Shown here: positions 55,209-64,000 of the stretch, one piece after another
How positions within the stretch are numbered: position 1 is the stretch's first letter
Layout of the letters: every line of letters starts with the position of its first letter
Origin: Planctomycetia bacterium
Lineage (GTDB): Bacteria > Planctomycetota > Planctomycetia > Pirellulales > UBA1268
NCBI GenBank assembly: GCA_014192425.1
Contig: BJHK01000008.1
Span: 109,472-173,471, forward strand
Direction: 5' to 3'
DNA: 64,000 bases
Translations under genes and position numbers: made by a program
The notes under the pieces: model-generated
The model's input: the letters and a program-made list of their open reading frames with translations, nothing else
Databases searched by the model: none
Told to the model about the DNA's origin: nothing

Positions 55209-55402
55209 GATGGGCTGCCAGGTGAAGGGGCCGTCCCGGCGATCGCAGGGGCGGAACAGCACAAACGTAGGACACGGTTTGGCACCGTGCGGCGGCAGGG
55301 GAGAATTGGCGGATTTCGGGGCGGGAGCGTGCCGGGGGGCCGGCCGTTGCCCTGCCCCGGCCCGCCGCCCCATAATCGTCCGTTTTCGACCGCGGCCCCA
55401 GC

Positions 55403-55454
55403 CTCGGACCCAGCTCGGACCCAGACTGAGACTCGGACCCAGACTCGGACACAG
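55403..55454 (+). repeat. Four direct repeats in the guaB leader
   Basis: The 11-mer CTCGGACCCAG occurs at 55403-55413, 55414-55424 and 55432-55442, with a one-mismatch copy (CTCGGACACAG) at 55444-55454. They end 17 bases before the guaB ATG. They may be protein-binding sites or part of an RNA leader. Confidence 0.8.
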
Positions 55455-55471
55455 ACCCAAGGAACGGCCCT

Positions 55472-56950
55472 ATGGACGGGAAAATCGTCGCCACCGGCAT
55501 CACCTTCGACGACGTGCTGCTGGTGCCGCGGCACTCCGCCGTGGTGCCCGCCGAGACCGACGTCTCGACGCGGCTCACCCGGGGCATCGCCCTCAACATC
55601 CCGATCGTCAGCTCGCCGATGGACACGGTCACCGAGAGCGAGATGGCGATCGCGCTGGCCCAGGAAGGGGGCCTGGGGGTGATCCACAAGAACCTGTCCG
55701 TCGACCGGCAGGCGGAGGAGGTGGACAAGGTCAAGCGCAGCGCCAACGGCATCATCGTCGATCCGGTGACCCTGCCGCCGTCGGCCACGGTCGCCCGGGC
55801 CCGCGATGTGATGGATCAGTACAACATTTCGGGCGTGCCGATCACCGCCGAGGATCGCAGGCTCGTCGGCATCATCACCCGGCGCGACCTGCGGTTCCTG
55901 GAGAGCGGCACGACGCCGATCGCCGAAATCATGACGAAGTCGGGCCTCGTCACGGCCACCGGGGCCGTCTCCCTCGACGAGGCCGAGAAGATTCTCATGG
56001 CCAACAAGGTGGAGAAGCTGCTCCTCGTCGACCGGGCCGGACTGCTCACCGGCCTGATTACGATCAAGGACATCGACATGATGAAGCGCTTCCCCAACGC
56101 CTGCAAGGATCGGCAGGGCCGGCTCCGGGTCGGCGCGGCGGTGGGGGTGTTCGACTACGAGCGGGCCGAGAACCTGATCGCCAAGGGGGTCGACATGCTG
56201 GTCGTGGACAGCGCCCACGGCCATTCGGCGAACGTCATCGAGACCGTCGCGGCAATCAAGAAACGCTGGGAGATCGAGGTGGTTGCGGGAAACGTGGCAA
56301 CCCGGGAAGGCTGTCGCGATCTCATCAAGGCTGGCGCGGATGGAGTCAAAGTTGGGATCGGTCCCGGGTCGATCTGTACCACACGGGTCATCTCCGGCGT
56401 CGGTGTTCCCCAGATCACGGCGGTCTGGGAGGCGGCGACGGAGGCGGCCGGTGCCGGCGTGCCGGTGATCGCTGACGGAGGCATTCGCTACTCGGGAGAC
56501 ATCACCAAGGCGATCGCCGCCGGAGCCCACGCCTGCATGATCGGGGGCCTGCTGGCGGGGGTCGCGGAAAGCCCGGGACAGACCGTTCTCTACCAGGGAC
56601 GGACGTTCAAGGCCTACCGCGGCATGGGATCGCTGGGGGCGATGGTCCAGGGATCGAGCGAACGCTACCGCCAGAAGGCGACGGGGCGCGGCGGCGACAA
56701 GCTGGTTCCGGAGGGAGTCGAGGGCCGGGTCCCCTTCAAGGGGCCCTTGAGCGGATTCGTGTACCAACTCGTCGGCGGCCTGCGGGCCGGCATGGGTTAC
56801 TGCGGCACGAGGACGATCGAGGAACTCCGGCGCGACGCCCGCTTCATCCAGGTCACCGCCGCAAGCGTCCGCGAGAGCCATCCCCATGACATCGTCATCA
56901 CGCAGGAAGCCCCGAACTACACGGCCGAGCACAGCAAGTCGGCGGAGTGA
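55472..56950 (+). CDS. guaB: IMP dehydrogenase GuaB
   Basis: A 492-residue enzyme oxidising IMP to XMP with NAD, the committed step to GTP. The catalytic Cys302 is in [17 protein letters not shown]. Two CBS domains occupy about residues 95-205. [13 protein letters not shown] at the start, [15 protein letters not shown], and the flap [12 protein letters not shown] are all present. A four-copy direct repeat precedes it. Its 3' end overlaps the next gene by 65 bases. Confidence 0.97.
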   Translation: MDGKIVATGITFDDVLLVPRHSAVVPAETDVSTRLTRGIALNIPIVSSPMDTVTESEMAIALAQEGGLGVIHKNLSVDRQAEEVDKVKRSANGIIVDPVTLPPSATVARARDVMDQYNISGVPITAEDRRLVGIITRRDLRFLESGTTPIAEIMTKSGLVTATGAVSLDEAEKILMANKVEKLLLVDRAGLLTGLITIKDIDMMKRFPNACKDRQGRLRVGAAVGVFDYERAENLIAKGVDMLVVDSAHGHSANVIETVAAIKKRWEIEVVAGNVATREGCRDLIKAGADGVKVGIGPGSICTTRVISGVGVPQITAVWEAATEAAGAGVPVIADGGIRYSGDITKAIAAGAHACMIGGLLAGVAESPGQTVLYQGRTFKAYRGMGSLGAMVQGSSERYRQKATGRGGDKLVPEGVEGRVPFKGPLSGFVYQLVGGLRAGMGYCGTRTIEELRRDARFIQVTAASVRESHPHDIVITQEAPNYTAEHSKSAE

Positions 56951-57743
56951 TCCGCGGTCCCTGCTGCTGGCCGCCCTGCTCTGGGGCCTGCTCCCGGCCG
57001 GCGTCGAGGCCCGCGACTGGCGGGCGTTCGCGCGGTCGGCCCCCGAGTCCGCCGACCCGCGGCTCGATCCGGCGTTCCCCCCGGCCGAGCCGGTGACGCT
57101 CCTCCCGGCAGCGGCAGTCGCAGCGACGCCGCTCGCGGCCGCGGTCGTCGGCGCGGAGGAGCCGGACGTGGTGCCGGCCGACGCTCCCGCGGACGTCGGC
57201 CCGGCCACGTCGGGCGTGCTGGTGGTCGCCGCCGACCGGCCGGCCGAGTCGACGCGGACCGCAGATGCCTGCAGGGAGGACGCGGCAGAATGCCGCGAAG
57301 CGCTGCAGAGACTCCGCGCCGATGCGATCTCCGGCATCGATCTCGACATCCGCGTGGCGGGACGGCCGGGGAACGACTACCCCTGCGAGTGCCGGCTCGA
57401 GGGGGAGACCTTCCGGCCGCGGAACTTCGCCACCACCATGTTCACCTGGAAGGCCGCCGGCTATTGCCACAAGCCGCTGTACTTCGAGGACTGGCAGCTG
57501 GAGCGGTATGGCCATTCGCACGGCGCGCTCGATCCGATCTTCTCCGCCGCGCACTTCTTCGTCTCGCTGCCGGTGCTGCCCTACAAGATGGGGGTCGAAT
57601 TGCCCTGGGAATGCGTCTATCCGCTGGGCCATTACCGGCCCGGCAACTGCGCCCCGTGGACGATCCCGGCCGTGCCGATCAGCGGCCGCGGCCTGGCCGT
57701 GCAGGCGGCGACCGTCACCGGGATCGTGTTCCTCCTCCCCTGA
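56886..57743 (+). CDS. Exported planctomycete protein of unknown function
   Basis: A 285-residue protein. The only in-frame start (ATG 56886) lies 65 bases inside guaB, giving a 24-residue basic leader before the hydrophobic stretch [18 protein letters not shown]. Residues 45-135 are Ala/Pro-rich. The conserved end contains CKRLxxD-less but recognisable elements: [35 protein letters not shown] and [19 protein letters not shown] recall this Cys/Tyr-rich ending from planctomycete exported proteins; its function is unknown. A dispersed repeat copy begins at its stop codon. Confidence 0.7.
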   Translation: MTSSSRRKPRTTRPSTASRRSDPRSLLLAALLWGLLPAGVEARDWRAFARSAPESADPRLDPAFPPAEPVTLLPAAAVAATPLAAAVVGAEEPDVVPADAPADVGPATSGVLVVAADRPAESTRTADACREDAAECREALQRLRADAISGIDLDIRVAGRPGNDYPCECRLEGETFRPRNFATTMFTWKAAGYCHKPLYFEDWQLERYGHSHGALDPIFSAAHFFVSLPVLPYKMGVELPWECVYPLGHYRPGNCAPWTIPAVPISGRGLAVQAATVTGIVFLLP

Positions 57744-57784
57744 GTGGCTCACGCTCGAGCCACGGGCGGTTCGCTGGGCGGATC
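57741..57784 (+). repeat. Dispersed 3'-end repeat, copy D (short)
   Basis: It starts at the TGA of the preceding gene (TGAGTGGCTCACG) and continues CTCGAGCC, then GGGCGGTTCGCTGG, matching the left 40 bases of copies B and C. The match ends at about 57784. It is the most degraded copy. Confidence 0.7.
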
Positions 57785-57834
57785 AAGGCGGATTCGTATG
57801 AGCGGACTGAAGCCAGGTTGCCGACGCGGCGGCG

Positions 57835-58509
57835 TCAGCGTTTCCGCAGCGTCGCGATGTAGGCGTACCGCCGGCCCACCGACTCGATCGTGACGTCGGC
57901 CCGGCCGCTCTGGCCGAGTTCCACCAGGGCCGCCTGCACCTCGGGCCGGTAATGGACGTGGAACACCGCCAGCCACTTCTTCAGTCCGGCCGCGAACACG
58001 GCCGGCAGGTCCTGCTGGTCCCAGAAGTCGACGATCAGCATCCGCCCGCCCGGCTTGAGGTTGGCGAGGGCCGCCTCGATCGCCCCCGGCCAGCTGGGCA
58101 CCATCGACAGGCAGTACGAGAAGAAGATCGTGTCGAAGGGCTCGTCGCGGCCGAAGATCGTCCGGGCATCGAGTCGTTCGGCCAGCCCCTGGCGGAGCCG
58201 GATCGGCTCCAGGCCGGCCGCCGGCACCCCGGCCCGGGCGATGCTCCGGGCGGCGGTGTCGAGCATCTCCTGCGAGGCGTCGAGGCCGCAGAGCAGGCCC
58301 GGCTGGGGCCGCCGGGCGAGCTTGATCAGGTTGCGGGCCGTGCCGCAGCCCACCTCCAGCGTGGCGCTGCCGGGGTGCGTGGCCACCTTGGCGAGCATCC
58401 GGTCGCGACCGAGCAGGTAATAAGCCCGCGTCAGGTCGTAGACGTGCCGCGTGAGCCGGTACATCCGGTCCATCGCGGCCGCCGGGTCGGCGGCCCTGCC
58501 TGTGCTCAT
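57835..58509 (-). CDS. btaB: Betaine lipid N-methyltransferase BtaB
   Basis: A 224-residue class I SAM methyltransferase. RMYRLTRHVYDLTRAYYLLGRDRML (about 15-39) is typical of BtaB, followed by the SAM motif LEVGCGTARN (51-60), then FSYCLSMVPSWPGAI and LKPGGRMLIVDFWDQ. BtaB methylates the homoserine amine of diacylglyceryl-homoserine three times to give DGTS. The ATG overlaps the btaA stop (ATGA). The methyltransferase class alone would be generic; the coupling to btaA makes the role specific. Confidence 0.9.
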   Translation of the reverse strand: MSTGRAADPAAAMDRMYRLTRHVYDLTRAYYLLGRDRMLAKVATHPGSATLEVGCGTARNLIKLARRPQPGLLCGLDASQEMLDTAARSIARAGVPAAGLEPIRLRQGLAERLDARTIFGRDEPFDTIFFSYCLSMVPSWPGAIEAALANLKPGGRMLIVDFWDQQDLPAVFAAGLKKWLAVFHVHYRPEVQAALVELGQSGRADVTIESVGRRYAYIATLRKR

Positions 58510-59774
58510 GAGGCCGCCGATTCCGTCATCTCGTAGAGGTGGAACATGCCATAGATCGCCGACCGGTCCTCGAGGTGGAGCTGCCGCGAGCGTTCCTCCG
58601 CGTAGCAGAACCGCTGGCGCAGGGGGCCGGGCAGGGCCGCCTCGATGGGCGATTTCTCCCCCGCCGTCCGGAAGATCACCCGCGTGTTCGGGCCGCCGAC
58701 GCGGGCGATCTCCCCCCACAACTCGGCGATCACGTGCGGCGGCATCCAGTCCTGGCTGTCGAGCAGGACGAACCCGTTGAGCGCGCCGGGCTGCTCGGTG
58801 CGGAGGTGGTCGGCAAGCGAGGCGACGTGCGTCTCCACCCGATCGACGAGCGACTTGATCTTGTCGTAGTTCTCACGCTTCAGGTAGTCGGGCAGCGCCT
58901 TGCGGTTCTCGTGGTCGTAGCGCCGCCCGAAGGCCTGCCAGGCGAAGTAGTTGTCGTCGAGCGGGAAGCCGCAGGCCAGCCGCTTGACCCGTTCCCGGTA
59001 CATGTCGAAGAGTTTGCTGCCGTCCCCCCCCTGCTCCTCCAGCATCGCCGCGTGCTGGCTCGGCGGGATGCCCAGGCTGTAAACGGCGACGGGCTGGCGG
59101 CCCATCCAGCGGACGAGCCGGTTGCGGAACAGCGCCGCGTAGGTGTCATCGAAGATCCGCTCCTGCTCGGCCAGCGTGCGGGCCGCGAGCAGCCGGGCCG
59201 GGTCGCGCCGCATGCCCTTGGCGAGCCCGTGAACGACGCGGAAGAACTGCCCGAGCTTGGCCTTCTCGTACAGGCCGCGTTTGAAATAGCCGATCCGGCG
59301 CGGGCCGACCTTTCGTCCCGGCCAGTCGCTCGATTCCCAGAACGCCCGCGTCTGCGGGTCGAGCGCGTCGCGGATGTAGCGGCGGTAGTTGTCGAGGTTG
59401 TCCTCGTGCCGGCCGTAGCCGAAGAACTTGTAGAACGTCTCGTAGTCGGGCAGGTGCTTGATCGCAGCCAGCTTCAGTCGCGTCAGCGACATGTGATTGG
59501 CGTTGAGGTCCACCGCCACGATGCGGCGCGGCTCGTGGACGAGGTAGTTGAGGACGTTGCATCCGCCGCTGGAGATCGTGAGCAGGCTGGAGTCCGGGCC
59601 GAGCCGCAGCGCCTGGGCGTCGACCCGCGGATCCTCCCAGATCTGGTTGTAGACGAAGCCCCGGAACCAGAGCGTGAACATCCGCTCCAGCAGGCCGCGC
59701 TTGGTGGCGAGCCGATTGTGATGCACGGCCTTGCGCAGGCGGTGCGTGTTGGTGTGGGCGGCGACGGTGGTCAT
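58506..59774 (-). CDS. btaA: SAM:diacylglycerol 3-amino-3-carboxypropyltransferase BtaA
   Basis: A 422-residue DUF3419/BtaA protein. It transfers the 3-amino-3-carboxypropyl group of SAM to diacylglycerol, the first step of the betaine lipid DGTS. FVYNQIWEDPRVD (about 41-53), ISSGGCNVLNYLVHEP (67-82) with VAVDLNANHMSL, and FVLLDSQDWMP near 353 are characteristic. It is followed by btaB with a four-base overlap, the same arrangement as in Rhodobacter-type operons. It acts at the inner face of the membrane. Confidence 0.94.
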   Translation of the reverse strand: MTTVAAHTNTHRLRKAVHHNRLATKRGLLERMFTLWFRGFVYNQIWEDPRVDAQALRLGPDSSLLTISSGGCNVLNYLVHEPRRIVAVDLNANHMSLTRLKLAAIKHLPDYETFYKFFGYGRHEDNLDNYRRYIRDALDPQTRAFWESSDWPGRKVGPRRIGYFKRGLYEKAKLGQFFRVVHGLAKGMRRDPARLLAARTLAEQERIFDDTYAALFRNRLVRWMGRQPVAVYSLGIPPSQHAAMLEEQGGDGSKLFDMYRERVKRLACGFPLDDNYFAWQAFGRRYDHENRKALPDYLKRENYDKIKSLVDRVETHVASLADHLRTEQPGALNGFVLLDSQDWMPPHVIAELWGEIARVGGPNTRVIFRTAGEKSPIEAALPGPLRQRFCYAEERSRQLHLEDRSAIYGMFHLYEMTESAAS

Positions 59775-59868
59775 GTCGGCTGGCTCCTCGCGCTCGGGCG
59801 GCGGTCCGAAGCCGGCAGTTTAGCCGAGCGGGAGCGGAGCCGTCGACGCCGCTGGCATCCCGGCGGCA

Positions 59869-61440
59869 TCAAGGAGTGGCCGGACCGGGTGCCGGTGCCA
59901 CGGCGTCCGGCGCCGGGGCGATCTGGTCCACGGCGACCGCCAGCCGTCCGAAGGCGTCGTTGACGGCCCGCCCAAGTGCGCCAATCGCCTGGACGTCGGC
60001 GGCGAGCCGCTGCGACACCTCCCTGAGCCGGCCCTCGAAGGCGGCGACGGTGGCCGTGGCTGCGGCCACGTCGCGTTGCCAGTTCTTCAGGTCCGCGGCG
60101 AGGTCGTCCCCTTCGGTCGAGAGGATCGCGTTCTTGGCGCCGACGCTGGCGGTGGCCGCCTCGAGCCGACTGATCTCCCGGTCGAGGGCGGCGATGTCGG
60201 CCTCCAGCCTGCGGCGCAGGGCCGCGATGCCGTCGGTCCGCAGGCGATCCCCCCCCTCCCCGGGCAGCACGCTGCCGCCGAGGATCGCCGTCGCGCCGTC
60301 GACGAGCGGCCGGCGGTCGACGACCCGCAAGATCTTCACCTTGCCGGCGAGACTCAGCGCCGTCTCCAAGTCGAACGTGGCGGTGTCGCCCGGCTCGAAT
60401 GCCGTCCGCGCCCGGCGCGGATCCTCGCGGTTGATCTCCGGCTGCAGCAGGAGCTTGATCCGATCGACGACCTGCGGATCGAGCTCGTGGTCGGCCTCGA
60501 ACTGCACCTCGGCCCAGTAGCGGCCCGCTGCCACTGCGCCGCTCTTGATCCGCTCCAGCAGCGCCTCGGGCTCCCCCTCCACCGCCTCGCCATGGCTCTC
60601 GAAATCTTTCAGCCGGCGCTCGACCGACTCGAGGAGCTTCTGCGGATCTGTCTTCTCGGGCTCCGCAGCCGGCCCCGGGGTGCGGTAGTAGCCGAGCCAG
60701 CGGTCGACGGGCAGGTTCTCGAAGACGACGACGGCGTCGTGCGGCCGCGACCAGGCCTGCAAGTCGTGCTTGTCGGGATCGGCGATCGGCACGACCGAGA
60801 TCGTGGTCCGGCGGGCGGCGGCGTCGAACTCCACCATGCTGACCCGGAACAGGCCGAGGAATCCTCCCCCTTCCTCCACCGGTGCCTCGTCGAACACGGC
60901 GACTTCGGCGCCCTGATTGAGGGGCGGCCGTGGAGCCACCGGCTCCGCCGCCGCCGGGGCATCCGCCACCGGGGCCTCGCCGGCCGGAGCCGCCGCCGCG
61001 GGCGGCTCGGCCGGCGGCTCGCCGCCGATCACGATCGTGCCGGCGGCCCCGTCCTTCGGCGGCGTGAACCCCGTGCCTTGCCAGTGCCGGCCGCGCCAGG
61101 TCTCGACGCGGTTCAGCGACCGCGTCCAGCGCGAGCGGGTGTCGGCGAGTTCCGCGACCGACGATTTCTTCGGGATCGACGTCGGCTCCGCGCCGGGGCC
61201 GGCGATCTTCTTGGCGTCGCGGACGGCGAGGATGTCCGCCTCGTAGCGGCTCACGACCTCGCGCCACGACCGTTCGCGTTCCAGGATCCGGGCCGCGAGG
61301 TACAGGTAGCCCGTCGCCGCCAGCAGCACGAGCACGGCCGCCACGACCGTGCCCCAGTTCCAGCCCCGGTTGCCGAGCAGGAGCGCCAGCACACCGCCGA
61401 GGAGGGCGAGGCCGACGATGGCCAGAATCACGATGTGCAT
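59869..61440 (-). CDS. Membrane protein with C-terminal coiled coil, function unknown
   Basis: A 523-residue protein starting at ATG 61440. Two membrane segments lie at residues 3-22 and about 32-52 ([39 protein letters not shown]). A large soluble region follows, with an Ala/Pro-rich linker near 145-180 and beta-rich segments ([45 protein letters not shown]). Residues about 400-510 are heptad-rich and probably coiled coil ([21 protein letters not shown]). I do not recognise a named family; similar proteins occur in planctomycetes. A TATAAT lies upstream. Confidence 0.65.
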   Translation of the reverse strand: MHIVILAIVGLALLGGVLALLLGNRGWNWGTVVAAVLVLLAATGYLYLAARILERERSWREVVSRYEADILAVRDAKKIAGPGAEPTSIPKKSSVAELADTRSRWTRSLNRVETWRGRHWQGTGFTPPKDGAAGTIVIGGEPPAEPPAAAAPAGEAPVADAPAAAEPVAPRPPLNQGAEVAVFDEAPVEEGGGFLGLFRVSMVEFDAAARRTTISVVPIADPDKHDLQAWSRPHDAVVVFENLPVDRWLGYYRTPGPAAEPEKTDPQKLLESVERRLKDFESHGEAVEGEPEALLERIKSGAVAAGRYWAEVQFEADHELDPQVVDRIKLLLQPEINREDPRRARTAFEPGDTATFDLETALSLAGKVKILRVVDRRPLVDGATAILGGSVLPGEGGDRLRTDGIAALRRRLEADIAALDREISRLEAATASVGAKNAILSTEGDDLAADLKNWQRDVAAATATVAAFEGRLREVSQRLAADVQAIGALGRAVNDAFGRLAVAVDQIAPAPDAVAPAPGPATP

Positions 61441-61820
61441 GCAACACCCCGCGCGTGCGGAACGATTCCCGGCTCCGGGCCGCAGTGCCGACCCAGCCGG
61501 CACGCTCGACGTATGCCGATTATACGGATGGCCCCCCGGTCTCCTCCACGAAGTCTTCGTGCCTTCGGGGGGGCGTTCTTGAGCGGCGGCCGCCCGGGGC
61601 GTCGCATTCCATCGACGCCGTGGCATCGACGCGTCGCCTCGCGGCGACGCCTGTCTCGCCCGCCGGCCGTCTCCTGCGTCGGCCGCATGCCCCGTCCTGC
61701 CCGGAAAAAAGCCCTCTGGAGCCGATTTCCGCCAGCCCAGTCCCGTTCCGGCACCGAATCTGCCTCGATTCCCGTCGGCCCCGAGTCCGTAGCCGCACCA
61801 CACCCGCTGGAACCCCACCC
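61441..61820. other. Divergent promoter region (membrane protein / sigma factor)
   Basis: A 380-base gap without a convincing gene, although the sigma-factor frame is open through it. On the minus strand a perfect TATAAT (61524-61519) lies about 80 bases before the membrane-protein ATG; no matching -35 is apparent. It sits inside a CGTAT/ATACG inverted repeat. A perfect 15-base palindrome CACGAAGTCTTCGTG at 61547-61561 could be an operator for either gene. Confidence 0.55.
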
Positions 61821-63353
61821 GTGAAGACGCTCGCCAACCCCGCCGATCGCACCGCTCCCCGACCGGCGGGCCGGCCCGCGCCGGGCGTCGCCTCCCGGCG
61901 GCCGAAGGTGACCGCCGCGATCGACGATCCCGTCCGCCTATACCTGCTCCAGATGGGGGGCATCCCGCTGCTCTCCCGGGAGACGGAAGTCTCGAATTCG
62001 AAGCAGATCGAGCTCTGGCGGCGCCGCTTCCGGAACACGCTCCTCGCCAATGACTTCGTGCTCGCCGGGGCCGTGGCCCTCCTCGAGAAGGTGCAGGCGG
62101 GTACCGTGCGTCTCGACCGTACGATCGAGGTGTCGGTCACGAACACGGCCGAGAAGAAGCGGCTCCTCCGCCGGCTCGGTCCGAACCTGGTGACGCTGCG
62201 GCTCATCGAGCGCGAGAAGCGCAGGCTGTTTCGCGTCGCCATGTCCCGGCGCACGCCGCTGGCGCAACGCCGTGAGGCCTGGCGGCGGCTGGTGCGGCAG
62301 CGGAACAAGGCGGTGCGGCTCGTCGAGGAGATGCACCTGCGGATCCAGCGGCTCTACCCGCTGCTCCGGCAACTGCGGGACATGGCGGCCCGCCACCAGG
62401 CCTTGCGGGCGTTCGGTCCGTCCGCTGGGGCCGACGCCGTGGCCGAGCAGCGCCGAATCCTGCTCGCGACTCGTGAGAGCCGGGTCACGCTCCGGCGCCG
62501 CCTGGAGCGGCTCGAAGACCTGCAACGTCGCTACGACGATGCCAAGAGCGCCCTCGCGGCGGGCAACCTGCGGCTCGTGATCTCGATCGCCAAGCGCTAC
62601 CGAAACCGCGGCCTGACGTTCCTCGACCTCATCCAGGAGGGCAACTCGGGCCTGATGCGGGCGGTGGACAAGTTCGAGCACGCCCGGGGATTCAAGTTCT
62701 CCACCTATGCGACCTGGTGGATCCGCCAGGCGATCACGCGGGCCATCGCCGACCAGAGCCGCACGATCCGCGTGCCGGTTCACATGATCGACACGATGAC
62801 CAAGATGCGGAACATGGCCCGCGAGTTTCTCCAGCGCAACGGCCGCGAGGCCACGGTCGAGGAGTTGGCCGAGCGGGCGAACTTGTCGCTCGAGGACGCC
62901 GAGTGCGTCTGGCGAATGTCGCGCCGGCCGATGTCGCTCGACCAGCCGCTGGGGGACTCCGACGACGGGGCCGTGGGCGACTTCGTCCGCGACCAGCACG
63001 AGGACGACCCGCTGCGCACGGTCAATCAGACGTCACTGCGGTCGAGCATCGCCCGGGCGCTGGACGGGCTTTCCTACCGGGAGCGGGAGATCATCCGCCT
63101 GCGGTTCGGGCTGGCGGACGGCTACTCCTACACCCTCGAGGAGGTAGGCACGATCTTCGACGTGACCCGCGAGCGCGTCCGGCAGATCGAGGCCAAGGCG
63201 GTGGAGAAACTCCGCCAGCCTGGGGCCGACGTCGATCTGGCCGGCTTCGTATCCGACGCGCTCGTGGAGCGCTGGCGGCCGACGTCAGCAAGCCGACAGG
63301 AGGCCGCCGGCCGGGCGGACGCCGCCGCGCTCGTGGGCGCCGGGGCGACCTGA
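61821..63353 (+). CDS. Sigma-70 family RNA polymerase sigma factor (RpoD-like)
   Basis: A 510-residue sigma factor starting at GTG 61821; the frame upstream lacks family character. Region 1.2 is [21 protein letters not shown] (about 42-62). A long basic helical insertion covers about 90-240. Region 2 is [27 protein letters not shown] with [15 protein letters not shown] for -10 recognition. Region 3 follows, and region 4 is [15 protein letters not shown]...[28 protein letters not shown]. It lacks acidic region 1.1. It is either the primary factor or a close group 2 relative. Its TGA is also the first three bases of the downstream repeat array. Confidence 0.93.
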   Translation: MKTLANPADRTAPRPAGRPAPGVASRRPKVTAAIDDPVRLYLLQMGGIPLLSRETEVSNSKQIELWRRRFRNTLLANDFVLAGAVALLEKVQAGTVRLDRTIEVSVTNTAEKKRLLRRLGPNLVTLRLIEREKRRLFRVAMSRRTPLAQRREAWRRLVRQRNKAVRLVEEMHLRIQRLYPLLRQLRDMAARHQALRAFGPSAGADAVAEQRRILLATRESRVTLRRRLERLEDLQRRYDDAKSALAAGNLRLVISIAKRYRNRGLTFLDLIQEGNSGLMRAVDKFEHARGFKFSTYATWWIRQAITRAIADQSRTIRVPVHMIDTMTKMRNMAREFLQRNGREATVEELAERANLSLEDAECVWRMSRRPMSLDQPLGDSDDGAVGDFVRDQHEDDPLRTVNQTSLRSSIARALDGLSYREREIIRLRFGLADGYSYTLEEVGTIFDVTRERVRQIEAKAVEKLRQPGADVDLAGFVSDALVERWRPTSASRQEAAGRADAAALVGAGAT

Positions 63354-64000
63354 TTGTCGCGCCGTCGCAGCCGACAAAGCGTCTGCTCCGGCTTACGGTC
63401 GCCGGGCGGAGCCCGGCTCCGCGCAAGCGATGATCGCACCGTGGCAGCCGATGCGGCCACTGCTCCGGCTGGTTGGCTGTCGCGCCGTCGCAGCCGACAA
63501 AGCGTCTGCTCCGGCTTACGGTCGCCGGGCGGAGCCCGGCTCCGCGCAAGCGATGATTGCACCGTGGCAGCCGATGCGGCCACTGCTCCGGCTGGTTGGC
63601 TGTCGCGCCGTCGCAGCCGACGAAGCGTCTGCTCCGGCTTACGGTCGCCGGGCGGAGCCCGGCTCCGCGCAAGCGATGATCGCACCGTGGCAGCCGATGC
63701 GGCCACTGCTCCGGCTGGTTGGCTGTCGCGCCGTCGCAGCCGACGAAGCGTCTGCTCCGGCTTACGGTCGCCGGGCGGAGCCCGGCTCCGCGCAAGCGAT
63801 GATTGCACCGTTGATGGCGCTCTTGGCAGCCGGTGGATCGGCGGAAGCTCGAGGAGCGTGAGGCTATCCTGATTGTCGCGCCGTCGCAGCCGACAAAGCG
63901 TCTGCTCCGGCTTACGGTCGCCGGGCGGAGCCCGGCTCCGCGCAAGCGATGATTGCACCGTGGCAGCCGATGCGGCCACTGCTCCGGCTGGTTGGCTGTC
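63351..64000 (+). repeat. 123-bp tandem repeat array, runs off the window
   Basis: Equivalent positions (GCCGTCGCAGCCGAC) fall at 63361 (copy 1, read from its second block), 63484, 63607, 63730 and 63880. The period is 123 for copies 1-4. A different 57-base spacer (about 63813-63869) precedes copy 5, and a further unit begins at 64000. Copies 1 and 5 share the left edge CCTGATTGTCGCGCC; internal copies read GGCTGTCGCGCC. Each unit has a perfect 8-bp hairpin GCGGAGCCCGGCTCCGC. Copies 1, 2 and 5 read GACAAAG while 3 and 4 read GACGAAG; GATGATCGC and GATGATTGC alternate along copies 1-4. Because 123 is a multiple of three, several frames stay open, but the protein they spell looks meaningless. 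Confidence 0.92.

Noticed and set aside
63128..63979. Open frames of 143-284 codons spanning the tandem array
   Set aside because: They stay open only because 123 is a multiple of three. They spell the same meaningless Arg/Pro/Ala-rich peptide in several frames on both strands.
63351..64000. Possible CRISPR array
   Set aside because: The 123-base units are contiguous with no unique short spacers, and no cas gene is present. Units carry hairpins but diverge at fixed positions, as in ordinary tandem repeats.

Overview
This 64 kb window is a very GC-rich, gene-dense bacterial chromosome segment. It most likely comes from a planctomycete, probably of the Pirellulales type. Several points support this: a DUF1559 prepilin-like protein, a serine/threonine kinase with a C-terminal membrane anchor, exported STN-like proteins, an exported formylglycine-generating-enzyme-like protein, a glucuronoyl esterase joined to a DUF1080 domain, a complete hopanoid gene set, and several lineage-type proteins of unknown function. 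Genes lie on both strands in short operons. I recognised no tRNA, rRNA, CRISPR array or intact insertion sequence.

Layout. 0-13.5 kb: an RRM protein, ribosomal protein bS18, a thioesterase, an ABC ATPase/FtsX permease pair, an HtrA protease with four PDZ-like domains followed by a paralogue lacking the catalytic histidine, an exported protein with a duplicated STN-like module, a GT9 glycosyltransferase and a duplicated membrane protein. 13.7-15.7 kb: queE-queC, divergent from queF (7-deazaguanine pathway). 15.7-23.8 kb: a GH99/WbsX-like protein, a TIM-barrel isomerase-like protein, an NfeD/SPFH pair, a HemN-like radical SAM protein, a DUF116-polyprenyl synthetase fusion and a possible chorismate-lyase-fold protein. 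24.2-29.4 kb: a response regulator with an HTH head, a soluble histidine kinase, squalene-hopene cyclase and HpnH. 29.6-34 kb: a PIN/Phd toxin-antitoxin pair with an operator, a frameshifted pseudogene, a ROK kinase, SufE and a sulfurtransferase. 34-41 kb: EttA, IspH and hpnC-hpnD-hpnE, with hpnG convergent. 41-48 kb: a two-component system, GuaA, SurE, the Ser/Thr kinase, a glutaredoxin-like protein and a HAD phosphatase. 48-55 kb: exported and carbohydrate-related proteins and DUF1559. 55-64 kb: GuaB, a btaA-btaB betaine-lipid operon, a coiled-coil membrane protein, a sigma-70 factor and a tandem repeat array that runs off the window.

How the genes fit together. The dominant theme is isoprenoid and membrane lipid biology. 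IspH makes the C5 precursors and the polyprenyl synthetase may make the chain. HpnC/D/E then make squalene, SHC cyclises it, and HpnH and HpnG begin the extended side chain. BtaA/BtaB would make the phosphorus-free betaine lipid DGTS. A second theme is GTP/purine use (guaA, guaB, surE, queC/E/F).

The least explained features are two unrelated repeat families whose left ends coincide with the TGA stop codon of the preceding plus-strand gene. One is dispersed (13480, 15660, 29358, 57741). The other is a 123-bp tandem array starting at 63351. All start choices, motif positions and spacings below were read by eye from the sequence. Family assignments come from motif recognition without database searches.
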